Source of the DNA: a virus
Virus record (IMG/VR): IMGVR_UViG_3300007760_000924
Coordinates: 1-26,002 of that record
Reading direction: 5' to 3' (one strand)
DNA length: 26,002 nucleotides
The notes below the pieces were generated by a model. The model ran no database searches. It was not told the origin of the DNA and saw only the letters and a list, made by a program, of their open reading frames with translations. Made by a program: the position numbers and the translations under genes. Shown piece after piece: positions 1 through 7,494 of this stretch; positions within the stretch are counted from its first letter, which is position 1; each line of letters opens with the position of its first letter.

Positions 1-38
1 CTGTCTCGTCCGAAGCACGGTCGCAGAGTCGCGGGACG

Positions 39-374
39 CTAGAAGACGAGCGCTCGCGTCGCGTCCTCGACGAGCTGAAGCGCGTCGTCGATGTCGCTCT
101 CGATGTCGAGTCGCTCGAGCCCGCGACGGAGGACAGCGATCCGATCGAGGAGCTGATACCCGTTCAGATCGCCCGACTTGACGTCGCGAACGAGATCGAG
201 ACAGTCGCGAGCTTCGTCGCGGAACCACTGGAGAAGCTCAGATTCTCTCGTCAGCGCAGCGGAGACGAGCGAGGAGCGCGTTTCTACGCTCCTCGCGACA
301 CTCTGCTCGAGGAGAGCGTCCACGTCGGGAGAGAGCGACACAGAGCGTCGGACGCGCGGTAGAGTCGCCGGCAT
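39..374 (-). CDS. Small ribbon-helix-helix-like protein
   Basis: 111 residues from an ATG at 374 to a TAG at 39. Residues 5-35 read as a short basic strand (RRSVSLSP) followed by two helices (DVDALLEQSVARS, TRSSLVSAALTRE). This pattern is seen in ribbon-helix-helix (CopG/MetJ-type) DNA-binding proteins, which usually act as dimers on palindromic operators. The rest is helical with charged residues. The frame stays open upstream of this ATG, but that extension has the composition of a shadow of the rightward tail gene, so the internal ATG was chosen. The ATG shares the CATG at 372-375 with the start of the rightward gene. Function beyond possible DNA binding is not known; a structural or moron protein is also possible. 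Confidence 0.55.
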   Translation of the reverse strand: MPATLPRVRRSVSLSPDVDALLEQSVARSVETRSSLVSAALTRESELLQWFRDEARDCLDLVRDVKSGDLNGYQLLDRIAVLRRGLERLDIESDIDDALQLVEDATRALVF

Positions 375-3300
375 GGCTGAACGCACGCCTCGGAACAAGA
401 TCGTCGGGTCGTTCGTCGCACTCGAGCCGAGATGGATCGACTCGAACGTCCGAAGCAAGTCCGCGGCGGACGCTCCGAGCGACTTCACCGAAGCGGGTCC
501 TCGAGCCGGCGAAGCCGTCCCGACGCAGACGAGCGGGCTCGTCGTGAAGACGGACGGCGTCCAGACCGCAGACAAGGTGCTGAACGTCCAGACGCAGCGC
601 GGCGGGCACCCGATCCCCGAGGTCGCGTCGTTCCTCTGGCAAGAGAGCGACGACGCCGCCGACGAGCATCAGGGGCACGACGGGTATCAGGCTCTCTCCG
701 CGTTCGAGGGGCTCGATCACTCGACGAGCGGACTCGGTCTGCTCGCTCGAGCGTCCGTGATCCGACTCCAGTCCGGCGAGCTGCTCTCCGCGGACTCGAG
801 CAACCAGACGAACCACACGATCCGGGTCTACGACCCGAAAGCGGGCGGATGGAGCACTCGAGACACGCTCGTTCTCGGGCCCGGAAGCTCCGACGGAGCG
901 CATGCGCTGATCCAGCTCCCGAGCGGTCGCGTCGTCTTCTTCTTCATCGATGCGAGCTACAAGCAAGTCCACGCCCACTATTCGGACGACGACGGCGCGT
1001 CCTGGGACGAGTACTCGAACACGGTCCTCCGGCAAGACGCGGACGAGGGGATCACGGAGATCGCTGTCTCGTTCTCGCGCGGCGTGATGGTGATGATCAC
1101 CGGAGAGCGCGTCCTCTCGGGCGGCGCCCCGACGGGCACGCTCCACGCCGAGCAGTGGATCTCCTACGATCTCGGGCAGAGCTTCGATCGCGTCGCTGAC
1201 GAGTGGAACTCCTCCGCGTCGATCGAGCCGCGTCTCTTCTCGCTCGTCGGCACTCGCTCGGGTAAGCACGTCGTCGCGTATCTCGACGAAGCGGGCTCCG
1301 ACTCCTACAAGGTGATGCCGTTCGCCCCGGGCGAGGCGGCGCATCTGACGGGCTCCGTCATCTCTGCGCTCACGGATCTCTCGAACGTGAACGAGTCCGC
1401 GATCTGCATGTGGGAGGACGAAGATCGGACCATCTTCGTTCTGCTCTCGCAGGGCAACACGACGACGGAGCGAATGCACCGACTCCGACGCTCGACGGAC
1501 GAAGGAGCGACGTTCGGGCTCTTCACGTCCGGCTTGATCTCGATGATTCACTCCGGGTCGGAGCGCATCGTTCAGCTCGTCGCAGCGTCCACGGGCGGGC
1601 GAACCGCGCTCCTCTGCCGATGGGACTCCTCCGGCTCGACGACGGAGCGCTCTCTCGCGTGCATCTGGCTCGGGGGACACGCGACGCATACGTTCCCGAC
1701 AGCGCTCCCCGCGGGGACGACGCCTCCGACGCAGTTCAGCGATCGCGGCTATCTCGGGTTCTGCTTCGAGCGCGAAGTCAATCCGGCGTCGCAGCATTTC
1801 GGGATCGGGTGGATCCCGATCTGTCTCCCCGACTCCGCGGGCTGGACGCTCTCGACGTTCGGCACCCCGACGGCTGCGCTCGCGTCTCCGGGGGTCCTGA
1901 ACATCGTCAGCTCCGGCGATCGGAATTACTACACCTACGCGGACACGAACTCGCAGCCGACGACGGCGGGTCTGTACTTCGCGGCGATGCTTCAGGTCGT
2001 CTCCGGCGGATCGCTCTCCGTCGTCTCTTGCGGCGTGAAGCTGCGGATCACCGACTACGACTCGCAGACCCCCGCGAACAACACGTGGGAGCATCAGATC
2101 GCGCTCCGCTTCACGACGACCGCGCTTCGCATCTACGACACGCAAGCGGGCGCCGCGGTCGGCGGAGACATCTCCTACGACTTCACGAAACACACGTGGG
2201 TCGCCGTCGCGGTCAAGGGCAAGGCGGGGAACACCGCGGAGCTGGCTGTCTGGATCGGAGATCCTCTCGTCCCGAAGCGCGTCCTGACTCTCGAGCGGAC
2301 ATCGACAGCGATCAACACGTCCGGGGGCGGCAACGCGAACGCGACGACGATCGATTGGGGCGCGGTCGATGCGGGGACGTCGGAGTCGAATTGGTCCGTT
2401 GTCGGCGCCGGCGCGCGGATCCGCGAGTTCGCTCCGCGACCCGTAGATAACTGGGTCAGCGGTTGGGGCAACCCGGGCGACGTCCGCGGTCGCGACTGGA
2501 GCACCGCTCCGATTCTCGTCTACGACGACGTCCGCGTCGCTGTCGAGGGCGGTCCGACGAAGCAAGGCGACAAGTGGGTGATCGCGACGGAGTACGCGCA
2601 TCCGATCTCGAACATCTTCCCGCGCTCGAGCCCGTCTCCTCGGCAGACGTGGCGCTCGACCGCGGACAATGTCGATCAGCGGATCGCGCTCGATCTCGAG
2701 GACGATTCGATCTTCACCGCGTCGCGACTCCTCTCGCACTCGATCGGTCTTCTGATCCTGAACGCGAACATTCGCGAGCTGCGACTCGAAGCGCAGAGCG
2801 GCGCCGGCGCATGGACGACGATCGGGACGTTCACTCCTCGAGAGGACGGGCTCGCGTTCCGTCGCTCGGGGTCCATCGTCCGACCGGATCCGGGCGCGAC
2901 GGACGCCGCGTCGTTCTTCTTCATGCGCGCGCAGCATGTCGGAGACACGGTCGATCTCGGGGTCGGAGAAGGGGACGATCTCCACAAGATCGCAGTGAAT
3001 CGCGGCGGAGCGTGGAACACGGACGGAAGCGGAACGCCGCCGCAGCAACTACCGGAGCTGCTCCTCGAGCCCGACAACCTCGTCGCGGGGACTCCGTCGT
3101 CGGGCTCCTCCGCCGACATCTGGTTTCGCGATTGGGCCGCGGTGCTTCACGAGTACGACCGGACGGACCATCGTCTCTCGCTCTTCATTCCCGCGCATAA
3201 GACCGCGGACGGGTACTACGAGATCGGACTCGCGTTCTTCGGGGATCTCCTCCTCCTCGCGCACCGCTTCGATCGCGGATACACCGTCGTTCGAGAGAAG

Positions 3301-3735
3301 AACGTCGATGTCTTCGATCGCGCAGACGGAGTCCGTCGGACGCGGAAGCGAGGACCGCAGTCGAGACAGTTCGAGTTCTCGTTCTCCTCGACAGCGATTC
3401 ACGCGCGGAACGTCCAGAAAGCGACGCCGGCCCCGGACTGGATTTCGATGCAGGACGGCGGCGGCGGGCTTCCCGTCGCGACGCCGGAGAGCACGATCCG
3501 CGAACTCGAGGGGATGCTCGAGGAGTCCGACGGAGCCGACGTCCCCGTCGCGTATCTGCACAAGCTCCCGCAGCTCGTCGCGCCGACGACGACGGACGTG
3601 ATCGGGCTGCGACGTCACATCGTCTACGGGCATCTCGAGACTGCTCCTCTGACGGAGACGCCGTGGGCGCGTCGAGGACCGGGATCGGACGAGTGGGAAC
3701 GTCTTCAGGCGCTTCTTCTCGTCGAGCAGAGCTGA
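373..3735 (+). CDS. Large tail protein with sialidase-like Asp-box repeats (receptor-binding or tail-tip)
   Basis: 1120 residues. Three Asp-box-like motifs (S-x-D-x-G-x-x-W/F) are visible: SDDDGASW near residue 204, SYDLGQSF near 264 and STDEGATF near 374. They suggest a sialidase/BNR-type beta-propeller in the first 400 residues. A glycine- and threonine-rich beta region follows (about 510-690) that could be a concanavalin-like carbohydrate-binding fold. The C-terminal 250 residues show neither signature. Such modules are common in phage proteins that contact the host surface; enzymatic activity cannot be claimed. The open frame begins at 178, but residues before the ATG at 373 look like a shadow of the opposite gene. 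There is no clear ribosome binding site at 373; a GTG near 544 is an alternative. The next tail gene starts 3 bases after the stop. Confidence 0.7.
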   Translation: MAERTPRNKIVGSFVALEPRWIDSNVRSKSAADAPSDFTEAGPRAGEAVPTQTSGLVVKTDGVQTADKVLNVQTQRGGHPIPEVASFLWQESDDAADEHQGHDGYQALSAFEGLDHSTSGLGLLARASVIRLQSGELLSADSSNQTNHTIRVYDPKAGGWSTRDTLVLGPGSSDGAHALIQLPSGRVVFFFIDASYKQVHAHYSDDDGASWDEYSNTVLRQDADEGITEIAVSFSRGVMVMITGERVLSGGAPTGTLHAEQWISYDLGQSFDRVADEWNSSASIEPRLFSLVGTRSGKHVVAYLDEAGSDSYKVMPFAPGEAAHLTGSVISALTDLSNVNESAICMWEDEDRTIFVLLSQGNTTTERMHRLRRSTDEGATFGLFTSGLISMIHSGSERIVQLVAASTGGRTALLCRWDSSGSTTERSLACIWLGGHATHTFPTALPAGTTPPTQFSDRGYLGFCFEREVNPASQHFGIGWIPICLPDSAGWTLSTFGTPTAALASPGVLNIVSSGDRNYYTYADTNSQPTTAGLYFAAMLQVVSGGSLSVVSCGVKLRITDYDSQTPANNTWEHQIALRFTTTALRIYDTQAGAAVGGDISYDFTKHTWVAVAVKGKAGNTAELAVWIGDPLVPKRVLTLERTSTAINTSGGGNANATTIDWGAVDAGTSESNWSVVGAGARIREFAPRPVDNWVSGWGNPGDVRGRDWSTAPILVYDDVRVAVEGGPTKQGDKWVIATEYAHPISNIFPRSSPSPRQTWRSTADNVDQRIALDLEDDSIFTASRLLSHSIGLLILNANIRELRLEAQSGAGAWTTIGTFTPREDGLAFRRSGSIVRPDPGATDAASFFFMRAQHVGDTVDLGVGEGDDLHKIAVNRGGAWNTDGSGTPPQQLPELLLEPDNLVAGTPSSGSSADIWFRDWAAVLHEYDRTDHRLSLFIPAHKTADGYYEIGLAFFGDLLLLAHRFDRGYTVVREKNVDVFDRADGVRRTRKRGPQSRQFEFSFSSTAIHARNVQKATPAPDWISMQDGGGGLPVATPESTIRELEGMLEESDGADVPVAYLHKLPQLVAPTTTDVIGLRRHIVYGHLETAPLTETPWARRGPGSDEWERLQALLLVEQS

Positions 3736-3738
3736 CGA

Positions 3739-5334
3739 GTGCCCGTCTTCACTCCCGCGGATCTCCGCGCCGATGACTTCGTGTGGCTGCTCGATCTCCA
3801 GCTCGCGGGGCGAGAGCTTCACGTCGCAGAGGAAGCCGTCTCCGCGGACGTCGGGAAGCTCGACGCGACGATCGAGTATCGAGCGGGACTGAGCTTCGAC
3901 GGCGAGCTCGTCCGACGGATCGACCCGTACTCCGACGCTCCGCCGAGCTTCTCTCCTTCGCTCGTCATCGATCCGGCAGCTCTCGGGCTCGACGTTCCTT
4001 CGCTCGTCGCGGACGGGCACTCCTTCGCCGCTGCGCGCGGTCGTCTGCGACTGTGGGCGCGAGGAACGTCTCGAGCTGCGACGTTCGTCGAGGGGATCGT
4101 CGTCGGCTTCTCCTACGCGTTCAAAGACGAACCGATCGCGCTCGAGCTGCGCGAAGACGACAGCGACGACGCGGGGCTCTTTCCGCCCGAGAACGCGCGC
4201 ATCAACGCGAATACCTGGCCGAGCGCGGCGGACAATGCGGTCGGGCAGTTCCCGCCGTGGATCTTCGGGACTCCGGGGCTCGGGGACTTCTACGCGACGC
4301 CCGCGTTCATGGTGGACACGACCGGCGGCGCGCAGATTCTCCAGATCGCGGGGCATGAATGCGGCGCGACTCAAGTCGATGTGATCAACGACGGCGACGG
4401 GACGACGGCGACGATCTCGGTCACGACGGCGACGGACGGTCTCGGCCGGACGGTCTCGACGATTGCGATCGGCGGGACCTTGGTCACGGCGGATCCGGAG
4501 GCTCGATACTGGATCCAATGGAGCAGCGGCGGAGGGCTCGTCGGCGCGGACGGGACGTCGATCGGCGGCGCCGGCTCTCTCTGGACGTGGTTGATGACGT
4601 TCTCGAAGATGCGTGTCGATTGGGCGCGGACGCGCTCCGCGGAGCCCGCGCTGAACGCGTATCAGATCGACATGGGCGTGACGACCGACGAGCGCTTCTC
4701 CCCGTGGGGGTTCATTCAGGATCATCTCCTCCCGATCCTCCCCGTCTCCATCCGCTCCGGGCCCGCGGGCTTCTTCCCGTCCATCTATCCGCTCGGGGCT
4801 GTCACCGCTCGAGCTTCGCTCTCGGACGCTCGTCTCGAAGTCGAAGCGACGACGGACGTCTCGTTCTCGCGTCGAGAGGACGTCCGAAACGTCTTCGTCC
4901 TGAAGTACGCGAACGATCAGCGCGCGGACACGTTCTCGAAGCGGAAGGCCTTGACCGGCGACGCGAGCGACACGGACCCGGACGCGGTTCTGAATCTCTA
5001 CTGTGTCCGCTCGAGGAACATCTACAGAGACGGCGACGGACTGCCGGAGGATCGCGTCGATGAACTCTCGAGCGAAGCGATCTGCGAGGACGCGACAGCC
5101 GCCGCGGTCCTCCTCTGGCGCGCGCAGTGGAAGAGCATTCAGCAGCCGTTGATCGGAGTCAGCGCGAAGCCGGAGATCGCCGGAGTCCTCGACGAAGGAG
5201 ACGTCGTCGAGCTGACCTACTCTCCGTTCTCGATCTCAGCTCGAATGTTCGTCGTCGAGGAGATCGGGCACGCTCCGGGCGGGTTCGTCGGGCTGGATCT
5301 GCGCGGGTTGAACGACGTCGCGCGGGACTCGTAG
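3739..5334 (+). CDS. Tail-tip or baseplate-hub-like structural protein
   Basis: 531 residues starting with GTG three bases after the stop of the large tail gene, so the two are probably co-translated. The protein is rich in beta strand. It has an N-terminal domain with strand-like repeats, a glycine- and threonine-rich middle (about residues 205-280), and a C-terminal domain with the segment RREDVRNVFVLKY and a long helix with RAQWKSIQQPL. Size and position after a receptor-binding-like protein suit a tail-hub or tip component, but no specific family was recognised. The last 99 bases overlap a leftward gene on the other strand. Not an enzyme as far as can be seen. Confidence 0.6.
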   Translation: MPVFTPADLRADDFVWLLDLQLAGRELHVAEEAVSADVGKLDATIEYRAGLSFDGELVRRIDPYSDAPPSFSPSLVIDPAALGLDVPSLVADGHSFAAARGRLRLWARGTSRAATFVEGIVVGFSYAFKDEPIALELREDDSDDAGLFPPENARINANTWPSAADNAVGQFPPWIFGTPGLGDFYATPAFMVDTTGGAQILQIAGHECGATQVDVINDGDGTTATISVTTATDGLGRTVSTIAIGGTLVTADPEARYWIQWSSGGGLVGADGTSIGGAGSLWTWLMTFSKMRVDWARTRSAEPALNAYQIDMGVTTDERFSPWGFIQDHLLPILPVSIRSGPAGFFPSIYPLGAVTARASLSDARLEVEATTDVSFSRREDVRNVFVLKYANDQRADTFSKRKALTGDASDTDPDAVLNLYCVRSRNIYRDGDGLPEDRVDELSSEAICEDATAAAVLLWRAQWKSIQQPLIGVSAKPEIAGVLDEGDVVELTYSPFSISARMFVVEEIGHAPGGFVGLDLRGLNDVARDS

Positions 5335-5538
5335 AGCCTCAGCAGCACCGGGAGCGCACCCGGTCGCCACGGCGCCGAAGAGGAGGATCCATCCCACGGT
5401 CGCGATCCACGCCCACCCGCGAGCCGCGGACCGTGCGGCGCGCCTCCGGCGCTCCGCCGCGGTCCACTCGTTCCTCCAGTAGTCGCGCTCCGCTTTCAGG
5501 AGACTCTCGCGAGACGCGAAGCCGCGGAGATCGGTCAT
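5236..5538 (-). CDS. Small membrane protein, single transmembrane segment with lipobox-like Cys
   Basis: 100 residues. A charged N-terminus (about 40 residues, rich in Arg, Glu and Trp) is followed by one hydrophobic segment (residues 41-60) ending in AVATGC. The proline-rich, acidic C-terminus has no further membrane span. Cys61 sits where a lipobox would place it, but it lies too far from the N-terminus for a normal lipoprotein signal. An N-in single-span protein is therefore more likely. A spanin-like role is conceivable because of the single span and Pro-rich tail, but no partner was seen. The ATG at 5538 overlaps the stop of the upstream gene in an ATGA arrangement. Its last 33 codons run antisense to the end of the tail-hub gene. 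Last gene of the 6900-5236 leftward unit. Confidence 0.55.
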   Translation of the reverse strand: MTDLRGFASRESLLKAERDYWRNEWTAAERRRRAARSAARGWAWIATVGWILLFGAVATGCAPGAAEALRVPRDVVQPAQIQPDEPARSVPDLLDDEHSS

Positions 5539-5816
5539 CTCGAGCCCCCGGAGACAGAGTCGAAGACGCCGACAGCTCCTCGAACTCGATGGGCGACGAG
5601 ACTTCCGATCATCGGATGCTCGTCGGCGCGGAGCGTCGGAGGAGGAGCGCTCTCGAGATCGCAGTCGTAGCCGGCGACGGTGCGAAAGACGACGCCGGAC
5701 GGGTCCTCGACTTCGACGACGCGGACGAGCTCTCCGAAGATGACGATCTCCGCGAGAGTCCTCCACGACCACCCGAAGCGGCGGAAGACTTCGATCGTAT
5801 CCGTCGGGCGCTTCAT
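5535..5816 (-). CDS. Small hypothetical protein
   Basis: 93 residues beginning MKRPTDTIEVFRRF. It looks like a small beta-rich domain, with strands such as LAEIVIFGELVRVVEVED and GVVFRTVAGYDCDL, which recalls short SH3- or OB-like barrels. No family was recognised. It overlaps the genes on both sides by 4 bases (ATGA type), which implies translational coupling inside the leftward unit. The last ten residues are Gly- and Ser-rich. Confidence 0.6.
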   Translation of the reverse strand: MKRPTDTIEVFRRFGWSWRTLAEIVIFGELVRVVEVEDPSGVVFRTVAGYDCDLESAPPPTLRADEHPMIGSLVAHRVRGAVGVFDSVSGGSR

Positions 5817-6079
5817 GGCGTCGCCCCACGATACGCGTAGACCGCGAGATCGAGCGGTGCCTCGTCGCCCGGGTTGAGGTTGTAGATGTGCTCGAGCTGC
5901 TCGACGTCCAGCTCGCGGAGCAGTCGGAGGATCTCTCCTCCGTCGCGCAGCTCGCGTAGAGCGAAGTTCAGCGCCGCGGAGAGGCTCGGGTGGTCCTTCA
6001 GCGCGAACTGGACGAGGTCCGCGTCGAGCGAGACGGAGTGCTTCGTTCGGGCGGTCCGGCCGATGGGGCTACGGGGCAT
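5813..6079 (-). CDS. Small ribbon-helix-helix-like protein
   Basis: 88 residues from an ATG at 6079. The stretch KHSVSLDADLVQFAL followed by LSAALNFALREL has the strand-helix-helix layout of small ribbon-helix-helix proteins, with an acidic helical C-terminus (LLRELDVEQLEHIY). It may bind DNA and regulate its own cluster. The longer open frame to 6130 would run deep into the upstream Cys-rich gene. The chosen start gives only an 11-base overlap with that gene, which matches the tight packing here. The protein is similar in layout, though not clearly in sequence, to the product of 39-374. Confidence 0.6.
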   Translation of the reverse strand: MPRSPIGRTARTKHSVSLDADLVQFALKDHPSLSAALNFALRELRDGGEILRLLRELDVEQLEHIYNLNPGDEAPLDLAVYAYRGATP

Positions 6080-6314
6080 CGAGCACCCCCTCGATCGCAT
6101 CGAGCGCGCTCGACGCGACGAAGGGCCCAAGCAACCCGGAAAACGCCTCCGCCTGACCGTTCGGGGTGTCTTCCCACTCGAGATCGTCGCAGCGCTCGCA
6201 GGCGACGCGAAAGCGCGCGTCGTAGCGCGCGTCGCATCCTTCGCAGCGCTCGCAGTGACAGACGTCCGCGGGGTCGCGCTCGTTCGTCGTCGTATTGCAC
6301 GTCGCGCAGATCAT
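6069..6314 (-). CDS. Cysteine-rich zinc-ribbon-like small protein
   Basis: 81 residues. Eight cysteines lie in the first half, at about 3, 6, 19, 21, 24, 27, 39 and 42, in CxxC-type pairs, with a histidine at 20. This layout fits two zinc-binding knuckles or a treble-clef fold. The C-terminal half is a plain amphipathic segment (AEAFSGLLGPFVASSALDAI). The start ATG overlaps the stop of the upstream gene by the ATGA arrangement, which fixes the start against the longer open frame. Zinc-ribbon mini-proteins are frequent in phage early regions, where some bind host RNA polymerase or nucleases; no such role can be shown here. Confidence 0.6.
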   Translation of the reverse strand: MICATCNTTTNERDPADVCHCERCEGCDARYDARFRVACERCDDLEWEDTPNGQAEAFSGLLGPFVASSALDAIEGVLDAP

Positions 6315-6649
6315 CGTCCGCCCCTCCCGAGCTGCGTCTCGAGGTGGTCCGCGTAGGTCTGGATCGAGGTCACGGCGACGCCGCGAATGACTCGCTCGAG
6401 GTTCCGCTGTTTCCCGCTCTCTCCGTACCACGCGCCCTGCCGGTGCGCTTCCGCGGGGAAGATCGCGTCGTGATCGGACGGGTCCATGGTGCGGATCCAG
6501 AGTCGCGGGCGCTCCTCCCACGCTGCGACGGAGAAGTCGAACCCCTGAATCTTCTCGGGGTGCGCGCCTTGAAGCTCCGCGAGAACTCCGAGGGCGACGA
6601 GGAGGGCGCTCGTGCGCCCCGCGTCGGTGTCGAGATCGAAGCGCGTCAT
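6311..6649 (-). CDS. Hypothetical protein
   Basis: 112 residues from the ATG at 6649, which overlaps the preceding stop (ATGA). The N-terminal half is hydrophobic helical (RTSALLVALGVLAELQ). The middle has FDFSVAAWEERPRLWIRTMDPSDHD, and the C-terminus is a basic helix ending QLGRGGR. No recognised family and no catalytic motif. The open frame extends upstream to 6829, but that part is arginine-rich shadow sequence across the acidic gene. Function unknown; it belongs to the leftward cluster of small early-type genes. Confidence 0.6.
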   Translation of the reverse strand: MTRFDLDTDAGRTSALLVALGVLAELQGAHPEKIQGFDFSVAAWEERPRLWIRTMDPSDHDAIFPAEAHRQGAWYGESGKQRNLERVIRGVAVTSIQTYADHLETQLGRGGR

Positions 6650-6900
6650 CGTCCGCCCCCTTTGTGCGTCGCTGCGCCGAGCATCTCGGGGCAGTCGAAG
6701 AGGTTCGCCCATTGGTTCGCCTCTTCCTCTTCCTCGTCGAGCTTCTCCTCGCAGGCCGCGCAGATGTCGAGATCCTCGGGCTCGAGCTCGTCGTCGTCGA
6801 TCTCGTAGTCGATCTCTTCGCCGCAGCATCCGCAGTAGCAGGGGTCCAGCTCGTACCAGGACGGGTGAGCGGTCTTCCAGTCGTCGTAACGGGTCATCAT
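6646..6900 (-). CDS. Highly acidic Cys-rich small protein, first gene of leftward cluster
   Basis: 84 residues, with roughly a third Asp or Glu, including a run of five Glu near residues 56-60. Cysteines at 21, 23, 25 and 26, then 47, 50 and 70, suggest a zinc site. The start is one of two adjacent ATG codons (6900 or 6897), preceded by a purine-rich GTAGGAG ribosome binding site. It is the promoter-proximal gene of the 6900-5236 unit and is coupled to the next by an ATGA overlap. A strong negative charge is a feature of DNA-mimic anti-restriction proteins (for example Ocr and ArdA), but also of many unrelated phage proteins, so this is only a hint. Confidence 0.65.
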   Translation of the reverse strand: MMTRYDDWKTAHPSWYELDPCYCGCCGEEIDYEIDDDELEPEDLDICAACEEKLDEEEEEANQWANLFDCPEMLGAATHKGGGR

Positions 6901-6917
6901 CGGCTCCTACTCCGAGG

Positions 6918-6947
6918 GGGTCGTTCGTTCGACCCAGGGAAAGAGTA
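6918..6947 (-). promoter_or_regulatory. Promoter -10 with leader hairpin, shared element (copy 1)
   Basis: Read leftward, a -10-like TACTCT (6947-6942) is followed by TTTCCCT and the inverted repeat GGGTCG-AACGAA-CGACCC (6935-6918). The 30-base block matches 15903-15932 at 29 positions. It lies 18-47 bases upstream of the ATG at 6900. The -35 region is weak here, so the block may be an activator- or operator-controlled early promoter with a structured 5' leader. Confidence 0.55.
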
Positions 6948-6983
6948 ACACCGATTCGGAAAAGTGCTACTAAAAACGAAGAA

Positions 6984-7006
6984 ACCCTCGAGGGAAGCTC
7001 GAGGGT
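6984..7006 (-). terminator. Leftward intrinsic terminator
   Basis: A perfect 9-bp stem (ACCCTCGAG / CTCGAGGGT) with a 5-base loop. On the leftward strand it is followed by TTTCTTCGTTTTT, which suits rho-independent termination. It would stop transcription arriving from the 13460-7458 operon after it has read antisense through 7494-7096. It would thereby insulate the separate promoter of the 6900-5236 unit. Confidence 0.6.
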
Positions 7007-7051
7007 CCTTCGTCGCGCGGGAGGTAGGAGGACACCCGGAGACGCGCGACG

Positions 7052-7069
7052 ACTCTACCGCGGTAGAGT
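7052..7069. repeat. 18-bp perfect palindrome, candidate operator
   Basis: ACTCTACCGCGGTAGAGT is perfectly self-complementary with no spacer. It lies 26 bases upstream of the ATG of the lone rightward gene at 7096. The half-site CGGTAGAGT also occurs at 357-365, just before the tail gene start. The palindrome is a likely binding site for a dimeric regulator; ribbon-helix-helix-like genes are present in the window. Confidence 0.45.
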
Positions 7070-7095
7070 GCGGCGGTCATCAACGGAGGACCCCC

Positions 7096-7494
7096 ATGCC
7101 GCCCACGCTCGCGCCGATCCCGCTGAATCTCCCGAAGCCCGCTCGCATGCGGATCGCCGCGGCGGCGCGCGCAGCCGTCCTCGAAGTCGAAGCTCTCGCC
7201 GGCTCGCGCCCGATGTCCTCGAGCGTGAAGTTCGATCGAGCGGAAGTCTTGACGATTCGGAAGCTGAAGGAGCGCGACGCGGGGGACGGAGTCGGCGGAG
7301 GAATGCCGCCCGCGATCCGCGACATGCTCGAGCAGCTCGACGCGGAAGCTCTCGGAGACGCTGCGGGCGACGCGGTGGACGCCGTCGCGAGCATCGTCGA
7401 GGACGCGGAGGGGTGTCGCTGCGATCGACGCGCTCTCGCTCTCCTTCGTGCAATCGTTCAGGCGAGCGTCGAGACGGCGGTCGGGTTTTTGTAG
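7096..7494 (+). CDS. Hypothetical helical protein, isolated rightward gene
   Basis: 132 residues, ATG at 7096 with a strong GGAGGA ribosome binding site five bases upstream. Rich in Ala, Arg and Glu and predicted helical; it contains MRIAAAARAAVLEVEAL and a C-terminal half with CRCDRRALALLRAIVQ. The frame is open back to 6964, but the ribosome binding site sets the internal start. It stands alone between two leftward units, behind an 18-bp palindrome, and its last 37 bases overlap the 3' end of the Mom/DruA-like gene. That overlap makes mutual antisense transcription likely. No family recognised; a regulator or moron is possible. Confidence 0.6.
   Translation: MPPTLAPIPLNLPKPARMRIAAAARAAVLEVEALAGSRPMSSSVKFDRAEVLTIRKLKERDAGDGVGGGMPPAIRDMLEQLDAEALGDAAGDAVDAVASIVEDAEGCRCDRRALALLRAIVQASVETAVGFL

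Noticed and set aside
238-3048. 936-residue leftward open frame across the tail gene
   Set aside because: Composition is dominated by Arg, Asp and Glu with no domain pattern; it is a shadow of the rightward tail gene in GC-rich DNA.
3049-4725. 558-residue leftward open frame
   Set aside because: Antisense shadow of the two tail genes, low-complexity Arg-rich product, no ribosome binding site logic.
7080-7394. Leftward open frame opposite the lone gene 7096-7494
   Set aside because: The rightward frame has a strong ribosome binding site and sensible start; the leftward one is Ser/Ala/Arg-rich shadow sequence.
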